DNA from: Phellopilus nigrolimitatus
Taxonomy: Eukaryota > Basidiomycota > Agaricomycetes > Hymenochaetales > Hymenochaetaceae
Direction of reading: 5' to 3'
Length of the DNA: 64,000 nucleotides
NCBI GenBank assembly: GCA_021029095.1
Contig: JAJOHG010000022.1
Span: 248,001 to 312,000, forward strand
Shown here: in pieces, positions 46,557-57,302 of the stretch
Position numbering within the stretch: the first letter of the stretch is position 1
Layout: each line of letters starts with the position of its first letter
The notes under the pieces: model-generated
What the model was told of the DNA's origin: nothing
Seen by the model: only the letters and a program-made list of their open reading frames with translations
Databases searched by the model: none
Position numbers and translations under genes: made by a program

Positions 46557-47510
46557 GTTACCTATTTCAGAATATGCCGTGATATCGAAGCTCGGCACAG
46601 GGTCTGCTAAGCGAGCAAGGTCGGATTGATACGAGCGCAACCTCGGATTGATATTTTGCCCTCGGATTGGTTGCGAAAGACCTCTATTATCCATCTAATT
46701 GTAATTTATTCAGCCCTGGTCAACGGACATATGATGAGGCAAAACGATATTACGATCGGTCGTGGTTGACACAACTCTAAGCTCATGGCCACTACTCGAC
46801 TCTCATCAAGAGGCGCGACGCGCCTCCGCGATCGATTTATTCAGGGCCCGAATCACAACGCGGGGTTGCTGGTTGATTAGCGATACATGACAACATCTGC
46901 GGGACTGAAAGGTGAATGGCAAAGGTCATGGACGGATCAGTTCTTCCAGGTTGGCGCCGAGTTCCGACTGAGGTCCATGCTCGATCTCGTTATCCCGACA
47001 GAGCGTACTGCTTTGCTTCAAACCGCCGTGACACTGTTGGTCACTCTGACTCATGATCTTTTGTTAATCATCAGCACTATGCTCACTCTTCGCGCCTCAT
47101 TTTTGACCGTCGCGCTATGTTTGTGCTCGTGTAGGTTAGTGCCCACCAGTACGTTCTGAGACTGATAGCTAGAGTTGTGACCTATAGTTTTTTTGAGTCG
47201 TTGGTTCCAATCAGGGGCCTTCAGATGGAATGACTTGCGCGGAAAGTCACCTCAGTTTTTTTGCCTGTTCAAGCCAAAGTCCTGTTGACTAAGCCTTTAC
47301 ACAGTTCCGTAACTCCGAAAGATGATGTCATTACTCAGCATCGCGAAATATGCGCTTCAGATTGTCAAAGACCTATCACGCTCTCACGTCGCTCACTCAG
47401 CAAATGCACTCATCTGCGAGCATAAAGGACGAATGAGGAATCTCTTCAGTTCTTCATCAAAACTCTTATCCAAGTTGTCTGCTTTCCGAAAGACTTCAAG
47501 TTTAGCTAGT

Positions 47511-48847
47511 ATGACGAACCTCCCATCCACACAATTAGGCGTCCTCACGACTAGATCCTCCAACGTGCTTCAAACATTTCCTGTTCCCTCCCCAGGGAAG
47601 AACGAAGTCCTAGTTCAGAATGTCGCTGTCGCTTCCAACCCGAAAGATTGGAAAATACCAACGCGCTTCGATAGCTATGCATTTATCGAAGGAAACGACG
47701 TCGCAGGAAATATCGTGAAAGTTGGAGAGGGAGTGACGGAATACAAGGGCGGAGAAAGGGTTGCCGCTTTCACGAAGATGGGGACGAAGGATAACAAGGT
47801 ACGATTTCTCATGCTAAATGGCAATAATTTCAATAACATCGGTTTAATCGCACAGTATGGTGCTTATGCGCAGTATAGTGTTGCTCCTGCATCGACGACG
47901 TTTCCCATACCGGAGTCGACCTCCTATGAGGAAGCGTCAACCCTTCCGCTTGCAGTTATGACAGCGGCAATTGGCCTGTTCAAGCGTTTGGCAATTCCGG
48001 AACCTCCATTCCCGGCCATAACTAGCTCTGCGCACACTAGTGAGTAATGTATGTCTATAGTCTGATAGGTTAAATACTATGGACTACAGCCGAACAGAAA
48101 GGGATCATTATCAATGGAGCTTCCTCTTCTGTTGGAGCATTTGCCGTACAGCTGGCCAAACGCGCGGGGCTGTTCGTTGTTGGTGTCGCCGGTTCGTCAA
48201 AAGACTATGCGAAATCGGTCGGCGCAGATGTCATTGTGGACTATCGCGAGCACAAGGATGACGCATTGGTTCGTTCTTAATCCTATCAGACTGGCGATCA
48301 AACTATATGAATCACATACGTCTTTGATTATAGGTATCCGCTCTTGTTTCTGCGCTCTCGGGACATCCCACCTCACACGCCTTTGACGCTGTCAGTCAGA
48401 ATGGCTCGTCGCTGACTCTCGCACGTGCTCTTTCCAAGACATCTCCGGATGGCAAGGGCAAAGTAACTTTCGTGCTTGCGATCAGCGACGACGAAGCCAG
48501 CAAACTGCCGCCGGGCATAACCACCGAACGCACGGGCGTGAACACAGCTTACGGCGCGGATGAAGAATGTACTGTCGATTTTCTTCTGTTTTGTACACGT
48601 GGCGTTTCATACACTGACTTGAACTGTAGTCGCAGCTCGCTTCTACCGCCAAATCTCCCAGTGGCTCACTCCCTCGCAGGGCAATCCAACACCTTTTTAT
48701 CCAAATCGGGTAAAGGTGTTGCCCAACGGGCTCGCCAGCGTCGAGGAGGGGCTGGCGCTTCTGAAAAACGGAGAAGTCCACGCTGAGAAGTTGGTCTATC
48801 GAATTGAGGATACGCCTGGACTTCGTGCGGTGAATGCGAAGATTTGA
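47511..48847 (+). CDS. Medium-chain (zinc-type ADH-like) reductase
   Basis: NAD(P)H-dependent oxidoreductase of the MDR/enoyl-reductase type; substrate unknown. Exons 47511-47798, 47856-48039, 48090-48268, 48334-48568, 48630-48847; 367 residues. Seen: GroES-like N-half (PGKNEVLVQNVAVASNPKDW, EGNDVAGNIVKVGEGV), YGAYAQYSVAP, the Rossmann stretch INGASSSVGAFAVQLAKRAG, and VGVAGSSKDYAKSVGADVI. No structural or catalytic zinc cysteines are evident, as in quinone or trans-enoyl reductases. Intron 1 (57 nt) has no stop and keeps frame, so it could be retained. In-frame ATGs at 47433 and 47322 would add a Ser/Lys/Arg-rich leader resembling a mitochondrial presequence; 47511 is the conservative choice. 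Confidence 0.88.
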
Positions 48848-49625
48848 CTTGTGAATGTACGTTGACCATACCATTAAGCAATCGGGCTCTGACTTTGGCT
48901 CTGTCAGGATAAATAATGATTTGTAGCATGTACTGTATGTAAAGAAGAAAAAAAATGAATGTATACTTTTTTGGCGATATGAAAACAGAATATTTCATTA
49001 TAGGCGTAAAGCGCATCCAATACATGTATCCTGTAGGCGTGAGTCGTGAATACACGCTCTGGGTCGTAATACTAATGGTACATATACATAACATACAGTA
49101 CAATGTGAGTACAGCCGATAAAAATCATACATCCTGAATCACGAATATATGCACCCGCCAGAAAGTAAGAGAAATAAAGTAAAATCATGCAGAGCGGGAT
49201 CGAGGTAGAAAGCCTACAGAAAGGTACCTGTACCACAAACCATCGGGATTATAACATACCCAGATTCCCCAGTACCTTCCAACAGGTCTACCTGTTTGAT
49301 CCCCTGCGAGACCATATAACCGTACAGAGCACCTGAACGCCTTTTCCACTGTTCAACCCAGTGCCTGTCTGTCCGCAAAAAATATGTACACACCATGCAT
49401 ATGACGGAGAACGGTCCTGTTCTTCGAGACATATCGGTTGATGACGACCCTCTTCTCGTCCTTTTCAGAAAAAAACAAAATTGCATCACAGCTCATTACA
49501 AAAACTGACAATTCAAGACAAGCGAAACCCTGTATGTAGTCTAGAAATACGCATGTACGGTGTCTCTAAAAGCAAGGGCAAAATACAAGACAAGGGGAGA
49601 AAGCCATAGCGGCCGGCTTCTCCTT
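48848..49625. other. convergent intergenic region
   Basis: Between the 3' ends of the reductase (+) and zuotin (-). Short frames only; nothing recognised. Confidence 0.5.
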
Positions 49626-51055
49626 TTATTCCGGCCCACCCTTCTCTGCGCGGCGCGCCTTCTTCCGTTCGTTCGCTGCCTTCTTCTTTGCCTCCTTGTC
49701 TGCCGCCTTGGCCTTGGCCTTCTCCTCCTCCTCTGCCGCCGCCTTTTTCGCCGCGTCCTCCGCCTCCAGACGTTTCTTCTCCACTTCCGCGGCGCTCGGC
49801 GCGCCGGGCTTTCCCTTGCGCTTCTTAGCCTCGCGCGCCTCCTTCTCTTCCTGCTTGATGCGCTTGATGCGCGGATCGAGCCCCAGTGCAACGTCGACAA
49901 GTGTGCGCACCCGTGCCGTATCCTCCTTCTTGCGCCGCGCGCGCTCTGACTTGTTCTTCTTTTCCGTATAGCGCTTGTCATCGCGGCTTCGGGAAAACAA
50001 GTCAATATATGCTCTGCGTGTCAGAAGAGAAAAACACGCACCTGTCGCTCCCCTCGTTCACCTCCTTGTCCAGGTATTCAAAGCTTCTCCAGCTGTCGAA
50101 GTTGTACCAGAAATTATAGAATCCTTCCACAGCGTCTTTCGGGTCGTCCATCGCTCCAAGTAACGGAACGGGTTGTGTCTTGCTAAAGCGCGCTTCGCGC
50201 TCGAAGACGGGCCCATACAATGTGAAAAATGCCTTTTCATCGCGGTCGACGGCGCGCTTCCCCTCACTTGCATTGGGCGTGTCCTCCTCGAGCTCCATGA
50301 AGTGCGGGTCGACAGAGTCGAACTGGCGCCGCTTCTCCGGATGTGATAGGACTTCGAGCGCCTTTTGGATGCACTTGAAGAACGCGTCGTCGTTCGCGTC
50401 GCCTGCGACGCCCGCCTTTTTGTCCGGGTGGTGCTTTAGCACTTTTTTCCGGTCTGTAGAGCATTTGATGAGACAAAGAAAAAAGGAAAGCAGAGGATAT
50501 ATAGCGACGTACGGGCGATTTTAATCTGATGTTGCGTTGCATTGTACCGCAGACTCGACAGACCGAGGACAGCATAGTGATCTTGTTTCTGAGCACAGAC
50601 ACAACGTATTTATTCAATTCTCCGCCCTCCAAAGCAAAGATAACTACGAGAGATGCAAATACAAACTCACCTTCCACTCCTTCGGGTCTAGCGACAGTAG
50701 CTCTTCCGTCTCCTCCTCCTCGATTAGTCCTAAATCATCTTCGAGACCGTCCGTATCTACGCTGTCCTCCCTTTGGCGGCGCTCCGCCTCGTGTTTGTCG
50801 TGCTCCTCGAATGAATGGTTATGAATCGAGCGACGGACGTGTGAGAGATACGCAGGTCCAACTGGAAGCAATGTGCGCTGTACAAGGGCTATAATCGATC
50901 ACAAAATAAATAGCTCGTCAGTGTCCATGCACAGGTAGAAAATAAATGAGATCGACGGACGCACGCGCAAGAGTTTTGCCGCTAGCGCCTTGTTCCTGAG
51001 TCCAGGTGGCGGGAAGTGATGGCGCGAGCAGTGGAAGGCTTATTACGCTAGCCAT
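49626..51055 (-). CDS. ZUO1: Zuotin, ribosome-associated J protein
   Basis: J-domain partner of ribosome-bound Hsp70 (Ssz1/Ssb in yeast), acting at the polypeptide tunnel exit. Five exons: 51055-50965, 50888-50671, 50588-50513, 50453-50042, 49986-49626; 385 residues. Seen: zuotin N-terminus, J domain (QDHYAVLGLSSLRY, then KVLKHHPDKKAG with HPD at 137-139), zuotin homology domain (FFTLYGPVFEREARFS, VEGFYNFWYNFDSWRSF), and the highly charged ribosome-binding helix (RYTEKKNKSERARRKKED; Lys/Glu/Ala repeats). It ends after the charged region and so lacks the C-terminal SANT domains of animal MPP11. The possible divergent gene starts only 12 nt away if its first ATG is used. Confidence 0.94.
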
Positions 51056-51067
51056 GGCTGCGAGGAG

Positions 51068-52039
51068 ATGGAAAACACGAAGAAAGGAGGGCTGAACGGA
51101 CACGAAAACTGTCTGTGGTTATCAAAAAAAGACAATGAAAATCTAGAATGGTGTGACTATGACACAATGTTGTCACGCCTATACAAGGAAATGGATGCAC
51201 TTCAAGCTCGTCTTTACTCTGGAAACGAAGTCGGAAATCAGCTGAGCTTGGATCTCAGGTCTGGAAAATTGCTGGAATGTGCTGATACGCAAGAAACTAC
51301 AAGTATACGTATATTACCCACTCGTTTAAAAACTTATATCTTACATGGTTAGGCACCTGGCACTTGTGGACCTTTGTGGGCTCCGAATCGTCGTCCTTTG
51401 CCTTTAGATCGCGAGTAATCGATACAGAAATACACTAAAGGCAGAGCCTCAACGTCCTTTCTGGCGGCATGATAAGGCAAGTTCTACTTTCCTTGTTTTT
51501 ATGTTCATTTAAAGCTTTTGGAGAAGCAAGTATTTATGGATTGCGGTCGGATGCCAATCGAGTCCGTGATGGTCTTGTGGAACACCTCGTCGCCTTTCTG
51601 AAACGGAAGGTGTTGTCTCGGACCGACTACAAATATCAAAAAAGGACAAAGCTCGTGACGTTCGTCTATTGCTTCATATTCTCGCTCTGCAAATAGCAAA
51701 CGCACCATATGAAAATTTCAATCTTATAAGGAATTCAGAGCCTCATTTGTCTGGAGAACTCCTGAAGTTTCACGCTAGCGACTCTCTAGGAATACAGTAT
51801 GCTCCCGACTCTGGCAATCGTTGTTTGTCAGCGTATAGCAATTATGTGGTGCTCAAAAGAAATAGGACAGCATATACTCTGATATTTTCGGGAAGTGCCC
51901 ATGATGACTCGGTACGTGATTTTCTTTTCCAGAATTTAACTTTTTTACGTGGGAAAACCAGATCTGTCCACAGGTCACGGCTTCCGCGTTAGACGCGTCT
52001 ACATCACGTGAGCAGCTGGTGTTGGCTTCTCGACTCTGA
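51068..52039 (+). CDS. unrecognised spliced gene, one junction unresolved
   Basis: Likely exons 51068-51302, 51353-51414, 51515-51565, 51610-51911 and 51974-52039. Supporting signals: good GT/AG pairs, and joined protein segments that read as folded sequence (STWHLWTFVGSESSSFAF; EASIYGLRSDANRVR; ISKKDKARDVRLLLHILAL; GNRCLSAYSNYVVLKRN; ALDASTSREQLVLASRL). The N-terminal exon has a predicted coiled-coil stretch (MLSRLYKEMDALQARL). The junction between 51414 and 51515 does not keep frame with any ordinary splice pair, so an exon is missed, or there is a frameshift. ATGs at 51068 and 51168 are in frame; the latter leaves a more reasonable gap to zuotin. I do not recognise the family. Confidence 0.45.
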
Positions 52040-52329
52040 ATATGAGTTTTGACTCGGAGAATGGGTGAGAGCTTGAGACTTTCAGGATTTGCCAGAGCGC
52101 TTAGAACTTGCTTTATTTGATAACGCTATGGTAATTTTATGAATACATAGAGTTCTGAGTTTGATAATAAATCGAGATTCTCTTATGCGCTCGCCTTTTC
52201 TACGTAGCAAATAGCCTTGAAAAAAAAAAGCACACCCATTAGACTGAACAAAGCAAAAAAAAAAAGGCTAAGTATACAATTAAATATTACGCTCGTAGTG
52301 CCATCTTTGAATGTGTAATGAGGCGGTAA

Positions 52330-54135
52330 TCACTCTCGAGCCTCCTCCACGTACTTTTTAAGCAAGAGCAGGATCCTCCGCAAGTTCTGACTGAACTTCG
52401 CCGAAACGGGAATAACGTCAAGACGGCGCGGTACCTGCCCGTCTTCTGACGCCGCGTCAACCATCTCGTTGTAGATAAATTCTTCTAAACGCTTTAACTT
52501 CTCTTTAGCCTCTTCAACGCTCGCGTCGCCATCCACGCCGAGAAGGTCCGCTTTGTTCGCGATCACCAGGCGGGCCTTCGCGCTCAACCCTGGTTTGTAC
52601 GTCTCGAGTTCGTCCCGCAGAATTCGAAGTTCCCTTTCTGGAGAAGGGCCAGAGAAGTCTACGACATAGACCAGAGCCAGAGAGCGTTCGATGGAGCGTA
52701 GGAACGAGTGACCTAGACCGACGTTCTCAGATGCCTGGGAAATAAGGCCGGGGTTATCCGCTACGGTGAAACGGAAGGTCTCCTCGGTTTCGGTGGCAGA
52801 CTCAGAAGAAGCACTTTGGTTCCGCGTCAGTGCATCTGCGAGCTCTCCACGTTCCATCCGTTTCTTAAAACGATCTGCTTCAATCTTGGTCTCGTCCACA
52901 ATAAGATTATCTCCTTCGCTGCCCAAAACATTGCCGGAGTCGTCTATGCGGACTACGCCCACGACGGGATTAAGGGTCGTAAACGCGTACCCGGCGACCT
53001 CGGTCTTCACCCGTCCACCCGTGAGTGCTCGCAGAAGAGTGCTTTTTCCGGCGTTAGGATAGCCAACTAGGCCGATATCAGCGAGAATCTTCAGTTCCAA
53101 AGATAGCGTGAGGCGTTGCCCCTCCGCACCCCGGGTTGCAAATTTCGGGGATCGGTTGTCCGTGGAAATGAATGCAGGGTTTCCTACTCCGCCTTCACCG
53201 CCCGATGCAACAAGATAGCCTAGGCCTTCAATTGCTTGATGTCCTATTTCTAGTCCGGAAGGGATAGGCTCAGAAGACGGAGTAACGGGGGAATCCAGGT
53301 CAAGAGAAAGGGGTTCAGACAGCTGATCTCGTCGCAGCATTCTTCGATCGCGCTCCTGACGGTACAGAATCTTCTCTGCCTCAAGGAATGCCTCCCTACC
53401 CAGGTTGTCATCCGTGGCACCTGGATAATGGACCCACCGCCGTTCGCGTATTTTGGCTATCCTTTCTGAAGGCGAGAGATTTTGCAGACCCTCCTCCTCC
53501 GCCTCCCACTCGTCCTGTGCGCGACGTGAGTCCTCGCCTGTGAGCTCACGTACGACCGTTCCAACTGGCACCCTAATAATCGTGGGGAGAGCGCTGCGGC
53601 CATTCATCCATGTGCCCTTCCCGTTACCTCCCTGCTCTCCTCGAATGCGCTTCGATATAGACGAGAGGGTAGTGAGTCCAGGAGTAGGAAGAATGTAAAC
53701 ATCGCCTCCTTTGCCCCCATTCCCACCAGAAGGAGGTCCATGCGGTACAAATTTCTCACGATGGAACGCGACGCATCCATTGCCGCCCTTACCTTGATAG
53801 ATGAGAATATGTCAATTATATTATATTATAAGTGAGGCTATTTTTCGGAACTCACCTCCTCGGACAGTGACGATGAGGTTATCAAGAAAGCTCTGGCCCT
53901 AGAACGTTTAAAACGTTCATCTCCGCTCCGTCTTCCAAAAATACATGCTCACTCGCTGTCTCCTTTTCCATTCCGTTTTTCTCTTGCGTCGGTAGGCCTC
54001 TGCGAGTTCATGCTTCAAGTTTTCGTCTTTTTCGTCTTGGGTTTCACGACTCATGGAACGAATAGAGACATGCTGGAGAACACAATTCGTCTGGAGTTTC
54101 CTGCATTGTCTTGTGGATGCCACATATCGCAGCAT
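52330..54135 (-). CDS. MTG2: Mitochondrial Obg-family GTPase
   Basis: Assembly GTPase for the large mitochondrial ribosomal subunit. Three exons (54135-53953, 53898-53856, 53792-52330), introns 54 and 63 nt, 562 residues. Seen: a basic, Ser/Arg-rich mitochondrial presequence at the N-terminus, the glycine-rich Obg fold (GGKGGNGCVAFHREKF, GGNGGKGGDVY), then the G domain: GYPNAGKST (G1, near residue 320), TTLNP (G2), DNPGL (G3), NKADL (G4), VSAKF (G5). A ~100-residue charged insert interrupts the Obg fold, as is common in fungi. The open frame upstream of 54135 begins at a GTG, so this ATG is chosen. It shares a short (178 nt) divergent promoter with URM1. Confidence 0.95.
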
Positions 54136-54313
54136 TCGAGAAAGCTGCGAGAGTTCAGACCAGAACAACAATGACTTACTGAAGTTCGCGTCGAAAACGG
54201 TCTGGACGGTGGCGTGGAAAAAATTGATTGTGCATCCGAAGTGCACACTCGTTCAGAATATGAAAACTGACGCTCTACTAAGCTCTTGAATTCTACTCGT
54301 TCTGAACGTAACG

Positions 54314-54752
54314 ATGACTGAAGATCAGATACCCTTAAAAATCGAGTTTAGCGGTGGACTGGAGTTACTATTCTCCAAGCAAAGATCACATCGAATCTCC
54401 GTGCCATCTCGAGTTCCCGTAAACTATCCTGGTGCCTCGAACGAATCGTCTCTCGTGACTGATACAGTTTCCGAGGATGCGATGAAACCTGTGGACATCG
54501 CATATTTGATATTTTATCTCCGCGATAATCTACTGGAGGATAGAGTTGAGTTGTTTATGGAAAATGGTACCATGTACGTTCGTCGGTCTTCAGTAATGGC
54601 TCCAACAAGTATTGACGAATGTCGAAACTCAAAGACGGCCGGGCATCCTTGTGCTTGTTAACGACACCGACTGGGAGCTGGAGGGCGAGGGAGAATATCA
54701 TTTGAAGGCGGATGATGAGATCGTTTTCATATCTACGCTTCATGGTGGCTGA
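54314..54752 (+). CDS. URM1: Ubiquitin-related modifier 1
   Basis: Sulfur carrier for tRNA wobble-uridine thiolation and protein urmylation; its C-terminal Gly-Gly is thiocarboxylated by Uba4. Two exons (54314-54573, 54635-54752), intron 61 nt, 125 residues. Seen: [45 protein letters not shown] ending exactly in the diglycine. Somewhat longer than yeast Urm1 because of a ~20-residue loop after the first strands. Divergent from MTG2. Confidence 0.95.
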
Positions 54753-56403
54753 TTGTGGGCGAATGCGCTATCAACCATGGTTTAACGCAAATTGGAGTCG
54801 GTGACTCGTCAGTGAGCCAAGTCATTTTCTCGATGCTCGTATCTTAGTTGTATTGCATTGCAGACTTGGATCACTCCTGTTGCCTTGTCAGCGGTCTTAT
54901 CGACAGCCTCACCGTTTGAAGAAAAGGCGAAGGCTTCGAAATGCAAGGTCTTCTCTTGCGAAGGGCAGTCTAGCAAGGATGGAGGTTGAAGTCTGTGTCG
55001 TTCGATGGCTGTGTCTTCTCGATAATCGTGCATGCATTTAACTCTGGCAGTCACGGGTTGTGGAAAACATTCGAATTTCGATCGCGAAAAGTAGTTCAAG
55101 ATCGCATTCCGCTGCTATTGTCTACATACTACATAGGCCCTTTATCGCCTACCGTCTTGATACTTCGATCTCCAATGACACGTCGGAGGGATAGGAATGT
55201 AAAGCGTGCATGCTCTTCAGATCTTAAACGAAGAATGCTTGTAGAGCAAGGCATTTCCCCACTCATACGGAGTTGAGCGTTTATTGTGCTTGTCTGAGTA
55301 CTTCTCAATGCTTCTAGGCCGTACGTTCTCTATCTCGGACTATCAGAATGTTGACTACGAAGCAGACTTGACCCCTCCATTTAAAAAGAGCGGTACGTCT
55401 TCGTCCTCGGACATCAGCTTTGCCCATAAGTCATAACATGTTTAAAGTCGCCGAAAAGCTGCTTTCTTAAATGGCGCCCACCTTGGCATTGATGATGCAG
55501 CAAAGAGCATATACAGTATTCTCTTTGACTACATGTCGCCAGACATACGTACGAGAGGAATGAAAGGCCGGCCTTCAGATCTTCGAGCTTTCCAAATCTC
55601 TCAACCACACTTCCTTCGGGAATTACGTTCCAGTGTTCTCGTTTCCTTTTCTCCGCTGCCCTTGTTGCCTGCCACCCTCGAGTACACGTTCAATGGTGCA
55701 CCATACAAGGGGCGGACCGCACTTCGCCTTGCGTATGTACTCGTCCGCATCATTAGGTCTAACCCATACAACATCCCAACTAGCCAGTCCGCTATTTAAT
55801 GTCAATGGGTGGCACACAAGTAAAACCAGCGAATTGAAGTAGCGTATATCACGCATGCATTCAGTCCTAATGCAGATGCGATGGACCGAGATCTTGCTTC
55901 GCAGCTCTGTCGCCGCGCCCTCCAAGGAGCTTCTGTCACAACCTTCTGACCGGCCACCCTCCTCTTTGACCTCACGCCATCGACCCCATGATGGTTTCTT
56001 TGGTCCCACTACTAATACTCGCAGTGGTTAGTGGTTTCTTAACTAGAGCACACCATGCTTAAAGAACTTGGACTGCCGTCTATGTTCATTAACTATCAGG
56101 TAGTTGGGGAGAAAGGTGCGCCCATATTTGAAGTTCGAAAGAGGCGAATCAGGGCGCGCAAGTGTTCTAATGTATGTCGATTCGGCTAAACTGAATACAG
56201 GTTCGTTGATGTGCTGTCGTTGGCTCGAAAGGTCACGAACGGAACGGTTGCAATCTCGCGAGACGAAGTCGGTGTAATCGGAGAAGATAACGCGCTCTTA
56301 TATCAAGCGTCGAGCCTCTTCTCTTTGGAGAGCTTATAAACAGGCTTCGTTTCGTATGAAAAAAGTTATAGTACACCAAACATTCCAAGTAATACAAGTG
56401 ATT
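54753..56403. other. region with relic-like open frames
   Basis: Downstream of URM1. Plus-strand fragments look coding-like (around 54986-55276, 55320-55395, 55490-55800, the last including FDYMSPDIRTRGMKGRPS) but are out of frame with each other and end without a common splice path. I recognise no family. They may be a decayed gene or a gene with introns I cannot resolve. Confidence 0.3.
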
Positions 56404-57302
56404 TCAATTCGCACGGGGGATCATAATCTCCGCAACGCTCCATACTTTCCCATCTTGGCTGCTCGTTAGGCCGTTAACAACCGTCTGCAATATCGTACCG
56501 AAGGTACCGCCGCCATAAATCGCCGAGCCGACCACCGCCGTCTCGCCCCACGCAGGGTCCGCAGAGTCGAGGACGATCGTCGTATTTGTGTATGTTTGGG
56601 GCGATACCGTCATCGCGCAGTCGTCGTTGCACTCGGTAGTCACTCCAAAAAGCGTCATTGGGCCAGAAGCAGAGATAACCTGAGATAATGCCGCAGAAGA
56701 TTAAGTAGGTAAAACCTTCGGCCGACGATGTACATGTAAAAGCTTACTTGTGCGACTACATTGCCTCCCACTACAGCGGTCTCGCTCCAGCCTGACGCAT
56801 CGGCATTGCGTTCAAAAATAAATGTTACAGGTTCTCCTGAGTTGAGGGCGGCATAGGTACCATCGATTGATCTCTGGTCACTGAAGACGAATGTCCGTAT
56901 GCACCTGAAATTTTTGCGAATACGTACATGTTGAGTTGACAGCGCGCATATTGAGAATTATTAATCCTACCATTGGCTTGCTGTCCCGTCGCACCACGTC
57001 TGGTTGTCCCAAGACTCAACAGAAGCCATGAGCAGATCTCCTGTGCCTGAGGTGCCATTGCTCAAATCGTTGCATTGACAAAAAATAAGAAGATACATAC
57101 CATTCGATAGGCCAGGCCAGAGTACGAGTTCGCCGGGTTGACTAGTAGGCGGGGTGCCGGCGTTCAATGTAGTTGTGACTTTCGAAATGCTGGAATTTGA
57201 ACCCGTTCCGATGCTCCAACTCGTCCCCAACCCGTACGTGTCATACGCGTGAGCGATGGGGGAGAGGCATGCCAGCAAAAGACTTGTGAGCGCGAATTTC
57301 AT
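56404..57302 (-). CDS. small secreted protein, unknown function
   Basis: Four exons (57302-57101, 57046-56971, 56904-56748, 56679-56404), introns 54, 66 and 68 nt, 236 residues. Signal peptide (FALTSLLLACLSPIAHA). The mature part is beta-rich with several Trp/Gly segments (GELVLWPGLSNGTGD, VESWDNQTWC, SGWSETAVVGGNVV) and Cys pairs (TECNDDC). It resembles a lineage of basidiomycete secreted proteins of unknown role that I know only by pattern. TATA-like sequence (TATAAA, about 57352-57357) lies some 50 nt upstream of the ATG. The open frame continues past 57302 only to a GTG. Confidence 0.8.

Larger units (their letters stand above)
45521..46684. mobile_element. foldback/MITE-like DNA transposon with TIRs and TA flanks
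   Basis: The ends are perfect 24-bp inverted repeats (45521-45544 and 46661-46684, starting GAGGTCTTTCGCAACC) flanked on both sides by TA (45519-45520, 46685-46686). Inside each end the octamer TCGGATTG recurs: 45556-45563, 45578-45585 and inverted at 45536-45543 on the left; 46621-46628, 46643-46650, 46662-46669 on the right. The interior is a near-perfect inverted repeat of about 307 bp (45777-46083 and 46250-46556) around a 166-nt centre. Total about 1.16 kb. The arms carry the same open frame in opposite directions (45796-46089 plus; 46103-46537 minus) with no recognised domain. No transposase seen, so non-autonomous. Superfamily is not determined; TA flanks fit Tc1/mariner-like insertion. 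Confidence 0.85.
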
